A DNA stretch of 58,314 nucleotides from Amycolatopsis alkalitolerans (GTDB taxonomy: Bacteria; Actinomycetota; Actinomycetes; Mycobacteriales; Pseudonocardiaceae). The position numbers were made by a program, and so were the translations under genes. Positions 33,944-43,284 of this stretch are shown here, one piece after another. Position 1 is the first letter of the stretch. Every line of letters starts with the position of its first letter. The notes beneath the pieces are model-generated. The model saw nothing but the letters and a program-made list of their open reading frames with translations. It made no database searches and was not told the origin of the DNA. The DNA lies in NCBI RefSeq assembly GCF_006152065.1, contig NZ_VDFW01000039.1, forward strand, positions 1-58,314, in the 5' to 3' direction.

Positions 33944-34695
33944 TGGGCGTCAACGATGAGAACAATCCCGCCAACGGCACCGGCCTGGAGGAGACGATGC
34001 GGGCCGTGGCGGGCCTGGCCCGCGAGGTCGAGGCGCTGCGGATGGCGATGGAGGCGGTGTCCCCGTTGCCGGAGCAGGTGCGGGCGCTGCACGAGCAGGT
34101 CGCGCCTCTGCCCGCGCAGGTGACCAAGCTCGCGAAGGTCGTGAAGACCCTCGTTGACCAGGCCGGCCCGCAGGAACAGGGCAGCAAGACCCGGCCGTTG
34201 TCCTGGCTGGATCTCGACGACGGTCCCGAGGATGACGCCGTTGCCGCCGCGCAGGAGGTGTTGACGGAGCTGTCGGTGTGGCTGATTCGGGTGTTCCTGC
34301 GCTACCCCGACGGTGCCACGGCCGTGCCGGAGTGCTGGTGGTGGCACCCGGACGTGGTCGAGGAACTGGTGTGCCTGATGCGGGCGTGGGTTGCGGCCTA
34401 CGTCGACAAGGACGCCACCGTCGGCCGTGCCGCGGACTGGCACGACCGCTACCGGCCCGGCGTGGTGAAGCGGATCAAGGCGGCGACGGGGAACTGCTCG
34501 CTGGAGGCACACCAGGCCGATGGGGAGCGGTACCTGCCGGGGCCGGTGATCCCGTCCGGGCTGGCGTTGGCGCCGATCGCCGCCTGGTGGGGCACCGCCC
34601 GCACCGACATCGCACCCGAACCGGATGCGGAGCTGGTCGCCGAGGCCCGCGCTGCCGAGACCGCCCGCCGTCGTAACGGGGGTGGCCGGCGATGA
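33943..34695 (+). CDS. DUF4913 domain protein with N-terminal coiled coil
   Basis: 250 residues. Residues 15-75 are heptad-rich (LAREVEALRMAMEAV, VRALHEQVAPLPAQVTKLAK), predicting a coiled coil. Residues 100-220 carry the Trp-rich DUF4913 domain found in actinomycete mobile elements (WLIRVFLRYPDG, CWWWHPDVVEELVCLMRAW, DWHDRYRPGVVKRIK). Function unknown; position between coupling ATPase and relaxase suggests a transfer accessory. Overlaps neighbours at both ends. Confidence 0.75.
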   Translation: MGVNDENNPANGTGLEETMRAVAGLAREVEALRMAMEAVSPLPEQVRALHEQVAPLPAQVTKLAKVVKTLVDQAGPQEQGSKTRPLSWLDLDDGPEDDAVAAAQEVLTELSVWLIRVFLRYPDGATAVPECWWWHPDVVEELVCLMRAWVAAYVDKDATVGRAADWHDRYRPGVVKRIKAATGNCSLEAHQADGERYLPGPVIPSGLALAPIAAWWGTARTDIAPEPDAELVAEARAAETARRRNGGGRR

Positions 34696-35861
34696 GCAAC
34701 GACGAGCGCAATGTCGACGAGGTGCGCGAGGCCCTCGACGGGGTCGAGGTGGTGACGATCGATCCGGCCGAGCTGATGCCCGCCGAGGAGGCGTTGCGGA
34801 ACTACGACACGGCCGACGACGCGGTCGCGAGGTTCCGTAGTCAGGTTGCGGGTGGCGTCAGCGAGGACGCCGCGATGCTCGCCGTCGTCGAGGCGCACGA
34901 CCCGGGTGCTTGGGTTCTGGCTGAACACGCGGTCCACCTGTACCGCGAAGCCATTCGCGCCGGGATGGAGCCGGACGAAGCCCGCCACGCCGCCGTCGTG
35001 CAAGCGGCTGACGAGGCGACCCCGCGGATCACCGCCGAACAGGCCGAGCAGGTGCGCACCGCGTTCGCCGCCGATGTCGTCAGCGAGCCGGACATCAACA
35101 ACGCGGACCGGCGACGGAACCACTCCGAAGACGAGCGTGCTGCGGACGACGATGCCGGCCACCGTGCACAAGCGGAGACAGTCGACTGTTCGCCCGCAGT
35201 GGTGACCGAGTCGGCTGGGCAGGAAGCCCTTTACGTCGGTCCGACCCGCGGCGACCGCACCATCGACACCGCGCCCCGCGGACCGAGCGGCTTCGACCTG
35301 GGCGACGTGGTCCGCAACCGCCGCACCGGCGCGGTGTTCACCGTCGCCGGGGACGTGTCGGACTGGGAGCTGTACTACTACGAACCCACCGGCACCGCGG
35401 CCCCACCGGGCGTGCCCGAGCGGGAGCCGGAGCCGGGCAGCTGGATCGCCCGCAACCTCCCCGACCGCCGGGAGTACGCGGTGCCCGAGGACTACGAGCC
35501 CGACGTGCTCACCGCCGAGGACGACCAGGCCGAGCAGCTGGCCTACGACCGCGCCGAGGACGGGACCGAGCCGTACGTCGGCACGGCCGACGCAGCCGGC
35601 CCCGGTTCGCGCTCCACATCGCACGACCAGGCGCCCAGTGCCGAAGACACGGACGCGGTGCTGGACCGGATCGACGAGGTGCTCGCGGAGCCGGATGAGG
35701 CGCCACTGGCGCGGGCGGTGGCCGAGGCTGACCAGGCGCTGCACCAGGCCGCCATTACACGTGAGGACCAGGACCGGGCCGAGCGGTGCGCCCGCTGGGC
35801 CGGCAACGACGCCGTGCACACCGCGGTGTCGGACACGAGCGAGGGGAGGGGTTGGGCATGA
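34692..35861 (+). CDS. Acidic protein with relic of MobF helicase motif
   Basis: 389 residues, acidic, no complete domain recognised. Residues about 160-192 (TVDCSPAVVTESAGQEALYV followed by GPTRG) match the motif-VI region of the relaxase encoded downstream (TVDTSHPVITESTSQEALYV then GLTRG), about 20 of 31 positions identical. The rest of that helicase is absent, so this looks like a chimera that captured a fragment of a traA gene. C-terminal helices (AVAEADQALHQAAITREDQD) resemble relaxase C-terminal coiled coils. ATG overlaps the previous stop; TGA overlaps the next ATG. Confidence 0.7.
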   Translation: MSNDERNVDEVREALDGVEVVTIDPAELMPAEEALRNYDTADDAVARFRSQVAGGVSEDAAMLAVVEAHDPGAWVLAEHAVHLYREAIRAGMEPDEARHAAVVQAADEATPRITAEQAEQVRTAFAADVVSEPDINNADRRRNHSEDERAADDDAGHRAQAETVDCSPAVVTESAGQEALYVGPTRGDRTIDTAPRGPSGFDLGDVVRNRRTGAVFTVAGDVSDWELYYYEPTGTAAPPGVPEREPEPGSWIARNLPDRREYAVPEDYEPDVLTAEDDQAEQLAYDRAEDGTEPYVGTADAAGPGSRSTSHDQAPSAEDTDAVLDRIDEVLAEPDEAPLARAVAEADQALHQAAITREDQDRAERCARWAGNDAVHTAVSDTSEGRGWA

Positions 35862-36745
35862 GCAGGCACGGAAAGTCGTCGGCCGTGCTGCTGGCGGCCG
35901 GTGTGCTGGTCGCGCTTGGGGCCGCGGCGGCGACGGCGCACGGCCTGTTCGAGGTGGCCGCCGCCTCCGGCGTGCCGGCTGGAATCGCGTGGATTTACCC
36001 GCTGATCACTGACGGTCTCGCAATCGTGGCCTATGCGGCGACCTCACGCCTCGACGACGCCGGGCGCCGCTACGCGTGGTCGGTGGTGATCCTGGCCGCC
36101 GGCCTGTCCGGCGTGGCGCAGGCGGTGTTCCTCGCCGGAGGCATCGGCGCCGCCGGTGGTGCGGCGCAGTCGGTGCCGCAGGTATTGCGTTTCGGTGTGG
36201 GCGCCTGGCCCGCGATCGCGGCGGCGATCGTGGCGCACCTGTTGTTCATGCTCGCCACCGACCACCGGCCGAACCAGACCGGACACGGCGCAGTGGACGG
36301 CGCCGTGACGGCGGTCGAGCCCGTGGCGCCGTCCACTCGGCCCGTCGCGCCGGAGCGTGTTCAGCGTCCAGCCGTTCAGCCGTCGCCCGTTCAGTCGCGC
36401 CCCGTTCAGTCGGGAGCGTTGAATGCGTCGGCCCCGTCGGAGGCGGCTGAACGTACAGCCGAGCTACCTGCGCTCGTCCAGTCGAACGCTCCGACAGACA
36501 GCGCCGCGCCCGCGGACGGTCCGCGGCGTCCAGGCACCTCCCCGGCGTCGCCGAAGCGTGACCGGGCGCTGCGTGAGGCCCGCAAACATGCGGCGCGCTC
36601 CGGCAGCTTGCCGACCGTGGATCAGCTGATGCAGCTCGCCGAGGTCTCGCGTGGAACCGCCGGAACCGCCCTGCAGGAACTCCGCGAACAGCCAGCAGCA
36701 CTGCACCTCATCACCGAAGCCAGCACCACGAAGGCCAACTCATGA
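35858..36745 (+). CDS. DUF2637 membrane protein with C-terminal HTH-like domain
   Basis: 295 residues. Four membrane segments in residues 8-130 (VLLAAGVLVALGAAAATAHG, AGIAWIYPLITDGLAIVAYA, VVILAAGLSGVAQAVFLAGG, AWPAIAAAIVAHLLFMLATD) form the DUF2637 region common on actinomycete plasmids, often near spd/tra genes. A disordered Pro/Ala linker follows. A C-terminal helical module (RALREARKHAARSGSLPTVD, QLMQLAEVSRGTAGTALQEL) resembles the wHTH tail of such proteins. Possibly a membrane partner of the transfer machinery. Confidence 0.8.
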   Translation: MSRHGKSSAVLLAAGVLVALGAAAATAHGLFEVAAASGVPAGIAWIYPLITDGLAIVAYAATSRLDDAGRRYAWSVVILAAGLSGVAQAVFLAGGIGAAGGAAQSVPQVLRFGVGAWPAIAAAIVAHLLFMLATDHRPNQTGHGAVDGAVTAVEPVAPSTRPVAPERVQRPAVQPSPVQSRPVQSGALNASAPSEAAERTAELPALVQSNAPTDSAAPADGPRRPGTSPASPKRDRALREARKHAARSGSLPTVDQLMQLAEVSRGTAGTALQELREQPAALHLITEASTTKANS

Positions 36746-36880
36746 CCACCGACAAGATCACCACGACACCACCACTCAGCAAGCCAACTCAGAAGTCCCA
36801 GACCATCAACAGCACCTCACCCAGCAACGACTCACCAAGCCAAAGAGAACAAGCACACCTAGGCATCACGATCCGATGGG

Positions 36881-36951
36881 CCGGTGCGCCCTGGCGGGCG
36901 CCCGGGAACGGCGCTGCCGTTGTTGATCTTCAAATCCTGGTTGTTGATCTT
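36881..36951 (+). other. Candidate origin of transfer (oriT) upstream of relaxase gene
   Basis: Inverted repeat GCGCCC (36886-36891) with GGGCGC (36896-36901), 4-base loop, then two 12-bp direct repeats GTTGTTGATCTT at 36919-36930 and 36940-36951. It lies in a short gap directly upstream of the MobF relaxase gene that is poorer in GC than its surroundings, the usual place of oriT. The core GTTGATCTT also occurs at both element ends. A short frame 36742-36966 crosses it but looks non-coding in composition. No nic site can be named by eye. Confidence 0.5.
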
Positions 36952-36966
36952 GTTAGGGGGTTGTAG

Positions 36967-39900
36967 ATGCTGTCGCTGGCACGGGGTTACTCGGTGAAGT
37001 ATCTGACCGAGGAGGTCGCGAAGGGGCGGGAGAACTACTACACCGACGCCGTCGCGGCGGGGGAGCCGCCGGGCCGCTGGTACGGCGGCGGCGCCGCCGC
37101 GCTCGGCCTGACAGGGCTTGTTGACGAGCAGGACATGCGCGCGGTCTACGAGCAGTTCGTCGACCCGCGGGACGAGGCGTTCAAAGATCCAGCCCGCTGG
37201 GGTGAGGCGTCCACTTTGGGGCACACGGGTCGGAACTATCCGACGGAGGACGAGTTGTACGCGGCGGCGTTGGACGCCGAGCCGCACGCGACGGCGGAAC
37301 GCCGCGAGGAACTGCGATTGGACGCGGGCAAGCGTGCCCGCCAGAACCTGTCGTTTTTGGACGCCACGTTCAGCGTCCAGAAGTCGGTCACCGTGTTGCA
37401 CACGGCGTTCGAGGCGCAGCAGGTGAAGGCCGAACGGATGGCTGAACGGTTCGCCGCGGCGCTGGCCACGGCGTCGTCGACCGGGGCCGAGCCGTCGGAG
37501 TTGGCGGAGTTGGCGCGGCAGCACGATGACGCGGCCGCGGCCGCGTCATCGTGGCGGGCGCACCGGGACGCGGTCGAGGACGCGATCTGGGCCGGCAACC
37601 GAGCGGCGCTGGACTACCTGTCCGAGCACGCCGGTTACAGCCGGGTCGGACACCACGGCGGCGCCGCGGGCCGGTTCATCGACGCCCATGACCTTGTCGT
37701 GGCGAGCTTCTTTCAGCACGACTCGCGCAACCACGACCCGCAGCTGCACATCCACAACGCGATCCTCAACCGTGTCCAGGGCGTCGACGGGCAGTGGCGC
37801 ACGCTGGATTCCCGGGCGATGCACAAGTTCCGCGGTGCCGCGGCCGCGGTGGGGGAGCGCACCACCGAGGAACACCTCGCCCGCGCGCTGGGGGTGCGGT
37901 TCGCTGCGCGCCCGGACGGGAAGTCCCGCGAGGTGGTCGGGATCGACCGGCAGGTGATGGACCTGTTCTCCTCGCGGCGTCGGGCGATCACCCGCAAGAC
38001 CGCGAGCCTGGTGGAGGCGTTCGAGGCGCGCTTCGGCCGCGAGCCGAACAGCCTGGAGCTGGACCGGTTGCAGCGGCAGGCCACGTTCGCCACCCGCAAG
38101 GCCAAGTCGCACGATGGCGAGACCACCGAGGCCCGGCTGGAGCGGTGGGACCGGGAGCTGCGCGCGGAGGTCGCCAACGGGCTGGCCGGCGTCGCGCGCG
38201 ACGTGCTGCACCTGGCCCGCACGCCGCGCGAGCAGGCGGCGTGGAACCCGGCGGAGGTGCTGGCCACCGCCCTGGCGGACGTACAGTCGAGGAAAGCCGC
38301 CTGGACCGCACCGGATTTGACCCGGGCGATCAGTGATGCCCTGCCGGACCAGCTCGGCGACCTCGACGGCGCCCAGGTCGCGCGCCTGCTGGATACGCTC
38401 ACCGCGGAAGGGCTCAAACTGGCGACGCCGCTGGACGCCGAGCGACCCGGCGAGCAGCAGCTCCCGACGGGGTTGCGGGTGGCCAACGGCCGCTCCGCCT
38501 ACGAGGCCCCCGGCGGTCGCCTCTACGCCACCCCCGACCACGTGCACACCGAACGCGCCCTGGTCACCTCGACCGCCCGCGGCGGCGCCCCTGCGCTGGA
38601 GGGCACCGCCGCCGCCGGGTTCGTCGAGGCGTTGGCCGACGCCGGGGTGGTGCTCGGCGCGGACCAGGCCGCCGCCGTGCGCGGCGTCCTGTCCTCCGGT
38701 GCGGCGGTGGAATCGCTGGTCGGCCCGGCTGGCACGGGCAAGTCCTTTGTGGTCGGTGCTTTGGCGAAGGCGTGGCAGGACCCCGAATTGTGGGACGGCC
38801 AGCACCGCCGTGTGGTCGGCCTGGCCGCCAGCCAGGTCGCCACCGATGTACTGGCCGGCGAAGGCTTGACGGCGCGCAACATCACGCGCTGGCTGGGTGC
38901 GCAGGCCAAGTTCGCCGAGGGATCGACCCACCCGGAACACCTTGCGTGGAAGCTGAACGCGGGCGATCTGGTGGTGGTCGACGAGTCGGCGATGGCCAAC
39001 ACCGCCGACCTCGCCCGCATCCACCACCACGTGCGCGAGGCCGGGGCGAAACTCCTGCTCACCGGCGACCACCGCCAGTTGGCCGCCGTCGGCGCCGGTG
39101 GCGGCATGGACCTGGTCGCCGGTGCCGGCGCCGCGTACGAGCTGACCGAGGTCCGCCGCTTCACCGCCGACTGGGAACGCGCCGCCTCGCTACGACTGCG
39201 CGACGGCGACCAGAGCGTACTCGCCGACTACCACAAACACGGCCGCCTGCTCGACGCGGGCACCCGCGAGCAGGCCGAAGCCAGCGCCGCCCGCGCCTGG
39301 CTGGCCGACACCCTGGACGGGAAACACTCCCTGCTGATCGTGGACACCAACGAGCAGGCCGCGCACCTGTCGGCGGAGCTGCGCCGCGAACTCGTCCGGC
39401 TCGGCAAGGTCGCCGAGACCGGGGTGCCGCTGGGGATGCAGGGCACCTACGCCGGAGTCGGCGACCTCGTGCAGGCCCGCCTCAACGGGTGGGACCTGGC
39501 CGGTGTCGAGGGCAACCGGGAAGTGCCGATCAACCGCAAGCAATACCGGGTCCTGGAAACCCGCGACGACGGCGGGATGGTCGTCGCCCCGGTCCTCGGG
39601 CGCGAGGACGGGATCGGGGAAGTGCTCGGCGAACGGATCACGCTGCCCGCCGACTATGTCGGCGAACACGTGGTGCTCGGCTACGCCTCCACCGTCCACA
39701 GTGCCCAAGGTTTGACGGTGGACACCTCGCACCCAGTGATCACCGAATCCACCTCGCAGGAGGCGCTCTACGTCGGGCTCACCCGCGGCCGGGAGAACAA
39801 CACCGCCCACGTCACCACCCTCGCCGTCCCCGCCGACGCGCCCGACGGTGCCGCGCTGGAGGCGGTGAAACGCAACCCGTCCGCGGTGCTGGCCGGCGCG

Positions 39901-41415
39901 TTCGACGGCACCGGGCCGCAACGCTCGGCGCTGGCGGAAGCGACCAAGTCGACCACCGAAACCGACGCCATCCGCACCCCGGCCGAACTGCTCGCCGACG
40001 CCAACGAACTGGCCACCGCGGGCCGCACCGCGCGGTGGCTGGACGACCTGGTCGAGGCCGGGCACCTCACGGAGAACCAGCGCGCCCGGATCGCCGCCGA
40101 AGACGGCGGCCCCACGCTCGCGCGCCTACTGCGTCGCGTGGAACTCGCCGGGCACGACCCTCGGCGGGTTCTCGACGACGCGGTCACCGGGCGGAGCCTG
40201 TCCGGCGCGCGGCAGCTGACCAACGTCATCCACCACCGCATCACCGACACCGTCACCCTCGACCCGGTCGGCGACAGCTACACCGACTGGCTGCCCAAGG
40301 TCGCCGACCCCGAGTGGGCCGCCTACCTGCAGACCCTCGCCGATACCGCCGACCAGCGCCGCCACGAGCTGGGGCGGCAGCTGGCCGCCGAACCGCAGCA
40401 GTGGGCGGTCGAGGCGTTCGGCCCGGTGCCCGAGGACCCGGATGAGCGGCACCGCTGGATCGAGCAGGCCGGCACGGTCGCGGCACACCGGGAGCTGACC
40501 GGGCACGAGGACCCGGGAACCGCGCTCGGCCCCGCCCCGAAGGCCGGGCAGGTCGAAACCTACGCCTCGTGGCGCTCCGCCTGGCGGGCACTTGGGCGGC
40601 CCGAGTCCGGGCGTGACGAGCTGGAAATGAGCGACGGGCAACTCCTCGTGCGGATGCGCGCGTGGGAGCGCGAGAAGACGTGGGGGCCGGCATTCGTCGG
40701 CAACGAACTCGCCGGTACCCACCAGGCGGGCGACGCCCGCCGCCGCGAAGCCGCGCTGCGCCGCGCCGAAGCCGACGCCGCGGCCGACGAGGCCGAGCGG
40801 GAGAAACTGCTGCAGGAGGCCGCCGACGCCGAGGCGCTGGCTGGCGTCCTCGCCCAGCGTTCAGCCGAGTTGGACACCGCCGACGAGGCGCGTGCGGTGT
40901 GGTACGCCCACACCGCCGAAACCCGCGCCGCCGCCGACCGGGCGCGCCTCGAACTCGCCGCCCGCAACGTCGACACCACCCAGCCGGAGCCCGTGACCGC
41001 AGCCGAATGGCTCGACGCGCACGGCGAGCACATGGCCGCTGAAGACGTCCACCGCGACATCACCGACGAGGCCGACCTCACCGACGTCGCCGAACAGCGC
41101 AACGCCGACCTCACCACCGTCGACCAGCAGAACGCCCTCAACGCCGCCAGTGAGGAGGTGGTCGAGACCGAGGTCGCCGACATCCGCGACACCGCAGCCG
41201 CCGAGGAACCCGCCGTCGAGTCGGAGGAGGTGCGGGTGTCCTCGGCCGAGGAAACGGCGAACAACCTCATCCAGGCGCAGCGCGCCTTGCTCGAAATCGA
41301 GGCCCGTCAAGCTGTCGAAGACCAGCACGCCGCCGAGGAGGCCCAGGCGGCGGAAATGTACCGGCGCAACACCGACGCCGCTGCGGCGGAAGACGATGCG
41401 GTGATGGCGCGATGA
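36967..41415 (+). CDS. traA: MobF-family (TraA/TrwC) conjugative relaxase-helicase
   Basis: 1482 residues. The N-terminal relaxase has catalytic Tyr candidates Y24/Y25 (ENYYTDAVA) and the HUH triad in NHDPQLHIHNAIL (H256, H261, H263). The helicase part has Walker A GPAGTGKS (586-593), a Walker-B-like VVVDESAMAN, and motif VI near 910-945 (VHSAQGLTVDTSH, SQEALYVGLTRGRENN). The C-terminal 250 residues are Ala/Glu-rich coiled coil. It should nick oriT, stay covalently attached and unwind the strand for transfer. ATG at 36967 directly follows the oriT candidate. Length is in the range of TraI/TraA proteins. Confidence 0.92.
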   Translation: MLSLARGYSVKYLTEEVAKGRENYYTDAVAAGEPPGRWYGGGAAALGLTGLVDEQDMRAVYEQFVDPRDEAFKDPARWGEASTLGHTGRNYPTEDELYAAALDAEPHATAERREELRLDAGKRARQNLSFLDATFSVQKSVTVLHTAFEAQQVKAERMAERFAAALATASSTGAEPSELAELARQHDDAAAAASSWRAHRDAVEDAIWAGNRAALDYLSEHAGYSRVGHHGGAAGRFIDAHDLVVASFFQHDSRNHDPQLHIHNAILNRVQGVDGQWRTLDSRAMHKFRGAAAAVGERTTEEHLARALGVRFAARPDGKSREVVGIDRQVMDLFSSRRRAITRKTASLVEAFEARFGREPNSLELDRLQRQATFATRKAKSHDGETTEARLERWDRELRAEVANGLAGVARDVLHLARTPREQAAWNPAEVLATALADVQSRKAAWTAPDLTRAISDALPDQLGDLDGAQVARLLDTLTAEGLKLATPLDAERPGEQQLPTGLRVANGRSAYEAPGGRLYATPDHVHTERALVTSTARGGAPALEGTAAAGFVEALADAGVVLGADQAAAVRGVLSSGAAVESLVGPAGTGKSFVVGALAKAWQDPELWDGQHRRVVGLAASQVATDVLAGEGLTARNITRWLGAQAKFAEGSTHPEHLAWKLNAGDLVVVDESAMANTADLARIHHHVREAGAKLLLTGDHRQLAAVGAGGGMDLVAGAGAAYELTEVRRFTADWERAASLRLRDGDQSVLADYHKHGRLLDAGTREQAEASAARAWLADTLDGKHSLLIVDTNEQAAHLSAELRRELVRLGKVAETGVPLGMQGTYAGVGDLVQARLNGWDLAGVEGNREVPINRKQYRVLETRDDGGMVVAPVLGREDGIGEVLGERITLPADYVGEHVVLGYASTVHSAQGLTVDTSHPVITESTSQEALYVGLTRGRENNTAHVTTLAVPADAPDGAALEAVKRNPSAVLAGAFDGTGPQRSALAEATKSTTETDAIRTPAELLADANELATAGRTARWLDDLVEAGHLTENQRARIAAEDGGPTLARLLRRVELAGHDPRRVLDDAVTGRSLSGARQLTNVIHHRITDTVTLDPVGDSYTDWLPKVADPEWAAYLQTLADTADQRRHELGRQLAAEPQQWAVEAFGPVPEDPDERHRWIEQAGTVAAHRELTGHEDPGTALGPAPKAGQVETYASWRSAWRALGRPESGRDELEMSDGQLLVRMRAWEREKTWGPAFVGNELAGTHQAGDARRREAALRRAEADAAADEAEREKLLQEAADAEALAGVLAQRSAELDTADEARAVWYAHTAETRAAADRARLELAARNVDTTQPEPVTAAEWLDAHGEHMAAEDVHRDITDEADLTDVAEQRNADLTTVDQQNALNAASEEVVETEVADIRDTAAAEEPAVESEEVRVSSAEETANNLIQAQRALLEIEARQAVEDQHAAEEAQAAEMYRRNTDAAAAEDDAVMAR

Positions 41416-41420
41416 ACCGA

Positions 41421-41834
41421 TCAGCCCTGGGCGTGGGCAGCAACGTCGATCGGCGGCTGCCCGCTGCGCCGCCACGCCCATCCCAGGGTCTGCACCACCG
41501 CCAGCAGCCACCCCGGGCGCTCCGCCAACCACGGCGCAACCGGCCGACGGAACAACAACACCTCCGCCGCGATCGACTCAGCCTCGATCGTCTCCTCGTG
41601 CGCCACACCGAAGCGCCCGGTCACCGGCGCCTCAGCCACGTAGGTCCGGCCGGACTCCGGCCGAACCGTCGCGCCGGCCAACCACCGGCAGGTCTGCACC
41701 ACACCGAAGCTCGCCCACGTCTTGTCCTGCTCGTAGCGCTGCTCGGCGGCGAGCCACAGACGCGCGAACTCGACCACCGGCACCCGCACATTCCCCTTCG
41801 GGATGCGGTCGAAATCGCGTCCGGTCAGCTCCAT
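41421..41834 (-). CDS. Hypothetical protein of the element
   Basis: 137 residues, no family recognised. Contains FDRIPKGNVRVPVVEFARLW, LAAEQRYEQDKTWASFGVVQ, TCRWLAGATV, and a Trp/Leu-rich C-terminus (RPGWLLAVVQTLGWAWRRSG). ATG at 41834 is preceded by AGGGGT only; the frame is open further upstream, so a longer protein is possible. It is convergent with the relaxase gene (5 bases between). Coding is supported by third-position GC bias and plausible composition. Confidence 0.6.
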   Translation of the reverse strand: MELTGRDFDRIPKGNVRVPVVEFARLWLAAEQRYEQDKTWASFGVVQTCRWLAGATVRPESGRTYVAEAPVTGRFGVAHEETIEAESIAAEVLLFRRPVAPWLAERPGWLLAVVQTLGWAWRRSGQPPIDVAAHAQG

Positions 41835-42006
41835 ACCCCTGATGGTGACACCAGGGTCCGACAAAAACACCAGCCCGAACGGCTGCACCACCCGAAATAC
41901 CACCGCCCTCCACGGGCGGGAACAGGTGCCGTCCTTCGGCCGGCGCTGCTTTCCCTGACGCGACAAACGTAGCTACTCACCTCGACTGCGGCACACGAGT
42001 CCGGTT

Positions 42007-42155
42007 ACCACGGCCCCACCTCACGGTCAAGGACAAGCCGGCTCCGCCGGTCGCGCAAGCGCGATCCCTGACCGTGAGCCTCCGGGGCCGTGGTCGCCCT
42101 CGCCCGCGGGCAGGCCCCCCAAAAGCAGGGGAGCCAGCCCACTGGCCCAAGGGCC
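42007..42155. other. Multi-stem structured region (nested palindromes) between divergent genes
   Basis: An outer 11-bp perfect stem ACCACGGCCCC (42007-42017) pairs with 42084-42094. Inside it an 8-bp perfect stem CACGGTCA (42022-42029) pairs with 42069-42076. Inside that are two hairpins, CCGGC-tcc-GCCGG and TCGCGC-aa-GCGCGA, forming a four-way junction. Two further hairpins follow: arms 42108-42120 and 42128-42140 (two mismatches), and GGCCC-aa-GGGCC (42144-42155). The strand-specific G:U pattern cannot settle RNA versus DNA. Candidates: replication or transfer origin, or a structured 5' leader of the gene at 42203. The 368-bp gap contains no other gene. Confidence 0.6.
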
Positions 42156-42202
42156 GCGGACTGAGAAGCAAAAAGACCACGTCGACCACTAGGAGGCTCG
42201 CG

Positions 42203-43258
42203 ATGCCGGATATCTGCCAGTGCGGACACCCAGAGACCGCGCACGACGCTGGCGAGTGCTGGACCCACCACGACGCCACCAACCACCCGGACCCGCGCTG
42301 CAACTGCTGGGCGTACGCGCCAGCCCGCTCCGCGAACCGCAAACACGACTTACCACAAAGGACACATGCCATGAAGTGCATCGCCCACAACGTCGAGTAC
42401 TGCCAGACCTGCAACACCACACCGGCGTTCGAGCCGTTCCGCGCCAGCTTCGAAGGCTGGACCGCCAACCCCGACAGCCTCGACGACTGGCCCAACACGG
42501 TGACCGTTGAGGCGGTGACCGGGTACGACTCTCCCGCCGAGGAGGCCGCGAGCGCGGCCGGCGAACTTGACCTCGACGAGTACGCCGACGCGGCCGGTGG
42601 CCTGGAACTGGTCGAGATCGACACCAACTACAAAGCCACCCGGCCGGGGCAGCACCCGGTCCGCCTCACCAGGACTGATGCCGCGCGCCTGGCCGCCGCG
42701 ATCCTCGAAGCCACCGAGGACACCTTCCACTACACGCGGTGCGGCCGGTTGCGCCCGGCGGATGCGAAAGAGCTGTTGGCTGCGATCCGCGAGGTCGAGC
42801 ACCAGCTGAGCGAACTGCGCGACCACGCGCTGACCGACCTGCTCATCGTCACCGGCCTGGACACCGACTGGATGCAGGACGTCGTCGACAACGCGCGCGC
42901 CGGGAAGGCCGAGCAGCACGAAGAGGCGGCCGCCGAGGGCAGGCACCCCGCCACCGAGGCGGGCCAGGGCGCCGGGCCGGAGACGCCGGTGCCCGCGTGG
43001 CGGGGAAGCTGGCCGGCCGACACCAGCAGCTTCGACACGCAGTTTGCCGACGCGTTGCACGAGCTGTACCCGGACGCCGTCAGCGTGTTCGCCAAGGCCG
43101 CCGCGCTCGGCGCACTCGCCTACAAGGTGAATCGCCGCTGCCAGGAAACCGGTGAGACCCCACTGCACGTGCTGACCTCCCTTGACCCCGGCGACCGCGC
43201 GTTCGCGCTCAATGCCAACGACCCGGCCGCGTTCCTCGCCTCCCGCATCGAGAACTGA
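42203..43258 (+). CDS. Hypothetical protein with Cys/His-rich N-terminus
   Basis: 351 residues. The N-terminus (DICQCGHPETAHDAGECWTH, then CNCWAYAP and KCIAHNVEYCQTCN) has several CxC/CxxC pairs that probably bind zinc. The middle is acidic; the C-terminus is helical (FAKAAALGALAYKVNRRCQE). ATG at 42203 with TAGGAGG upstream fixes the start; an in-frame ATG at 42371 is a possible second start, which would separate the Cys-rich part. No family recognised. It is preceded by the structured region 42007-42155. Confidence 0.65.
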   Translation: MPDICQCGHPETAHDAGECWTHHDATNHPDPRCNCWAYAPARSANRKHDLPQRTHAMKCIAHNVEYCQTCNTTPAFEPFRASFEGWTANPDSLDDWPNTVTVEAVTGYDSPAEEAASAAGELDLDEYADAAGGLELVEIDTNYKATRPGQHPVRLTRTDAARLAAAILEATEDTFHYTRCGRLRPADAKELLAAIREVEHQLSELRDHALTDLLIVTGLDTDWMQDVVDNARAGKAEQHEEAAAEGRHPATEAGQGAGPETPVPAWRGSWPADTSSFDTQFADALHELYPDAVSVFAKAAALGALAYKVNRRCQETGETPLHVLTSLDPGDRAFALNANDPAAFLASRIEN

Positions 43259-43284
43259 CCAACCACCTGACTTAAGGAGCTGAT

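Noticed and set aside
36742..36966. 74-residue frame overlapping the DUF2637 stop (ATGA)
   Set aside because: The ATGA overlap is tempting, but composition is Ser/Thr/Pro-rich, GC is low for the region, and the frame crosses the hairpin and direct repeats that look like oriT. Kept as non-coding.
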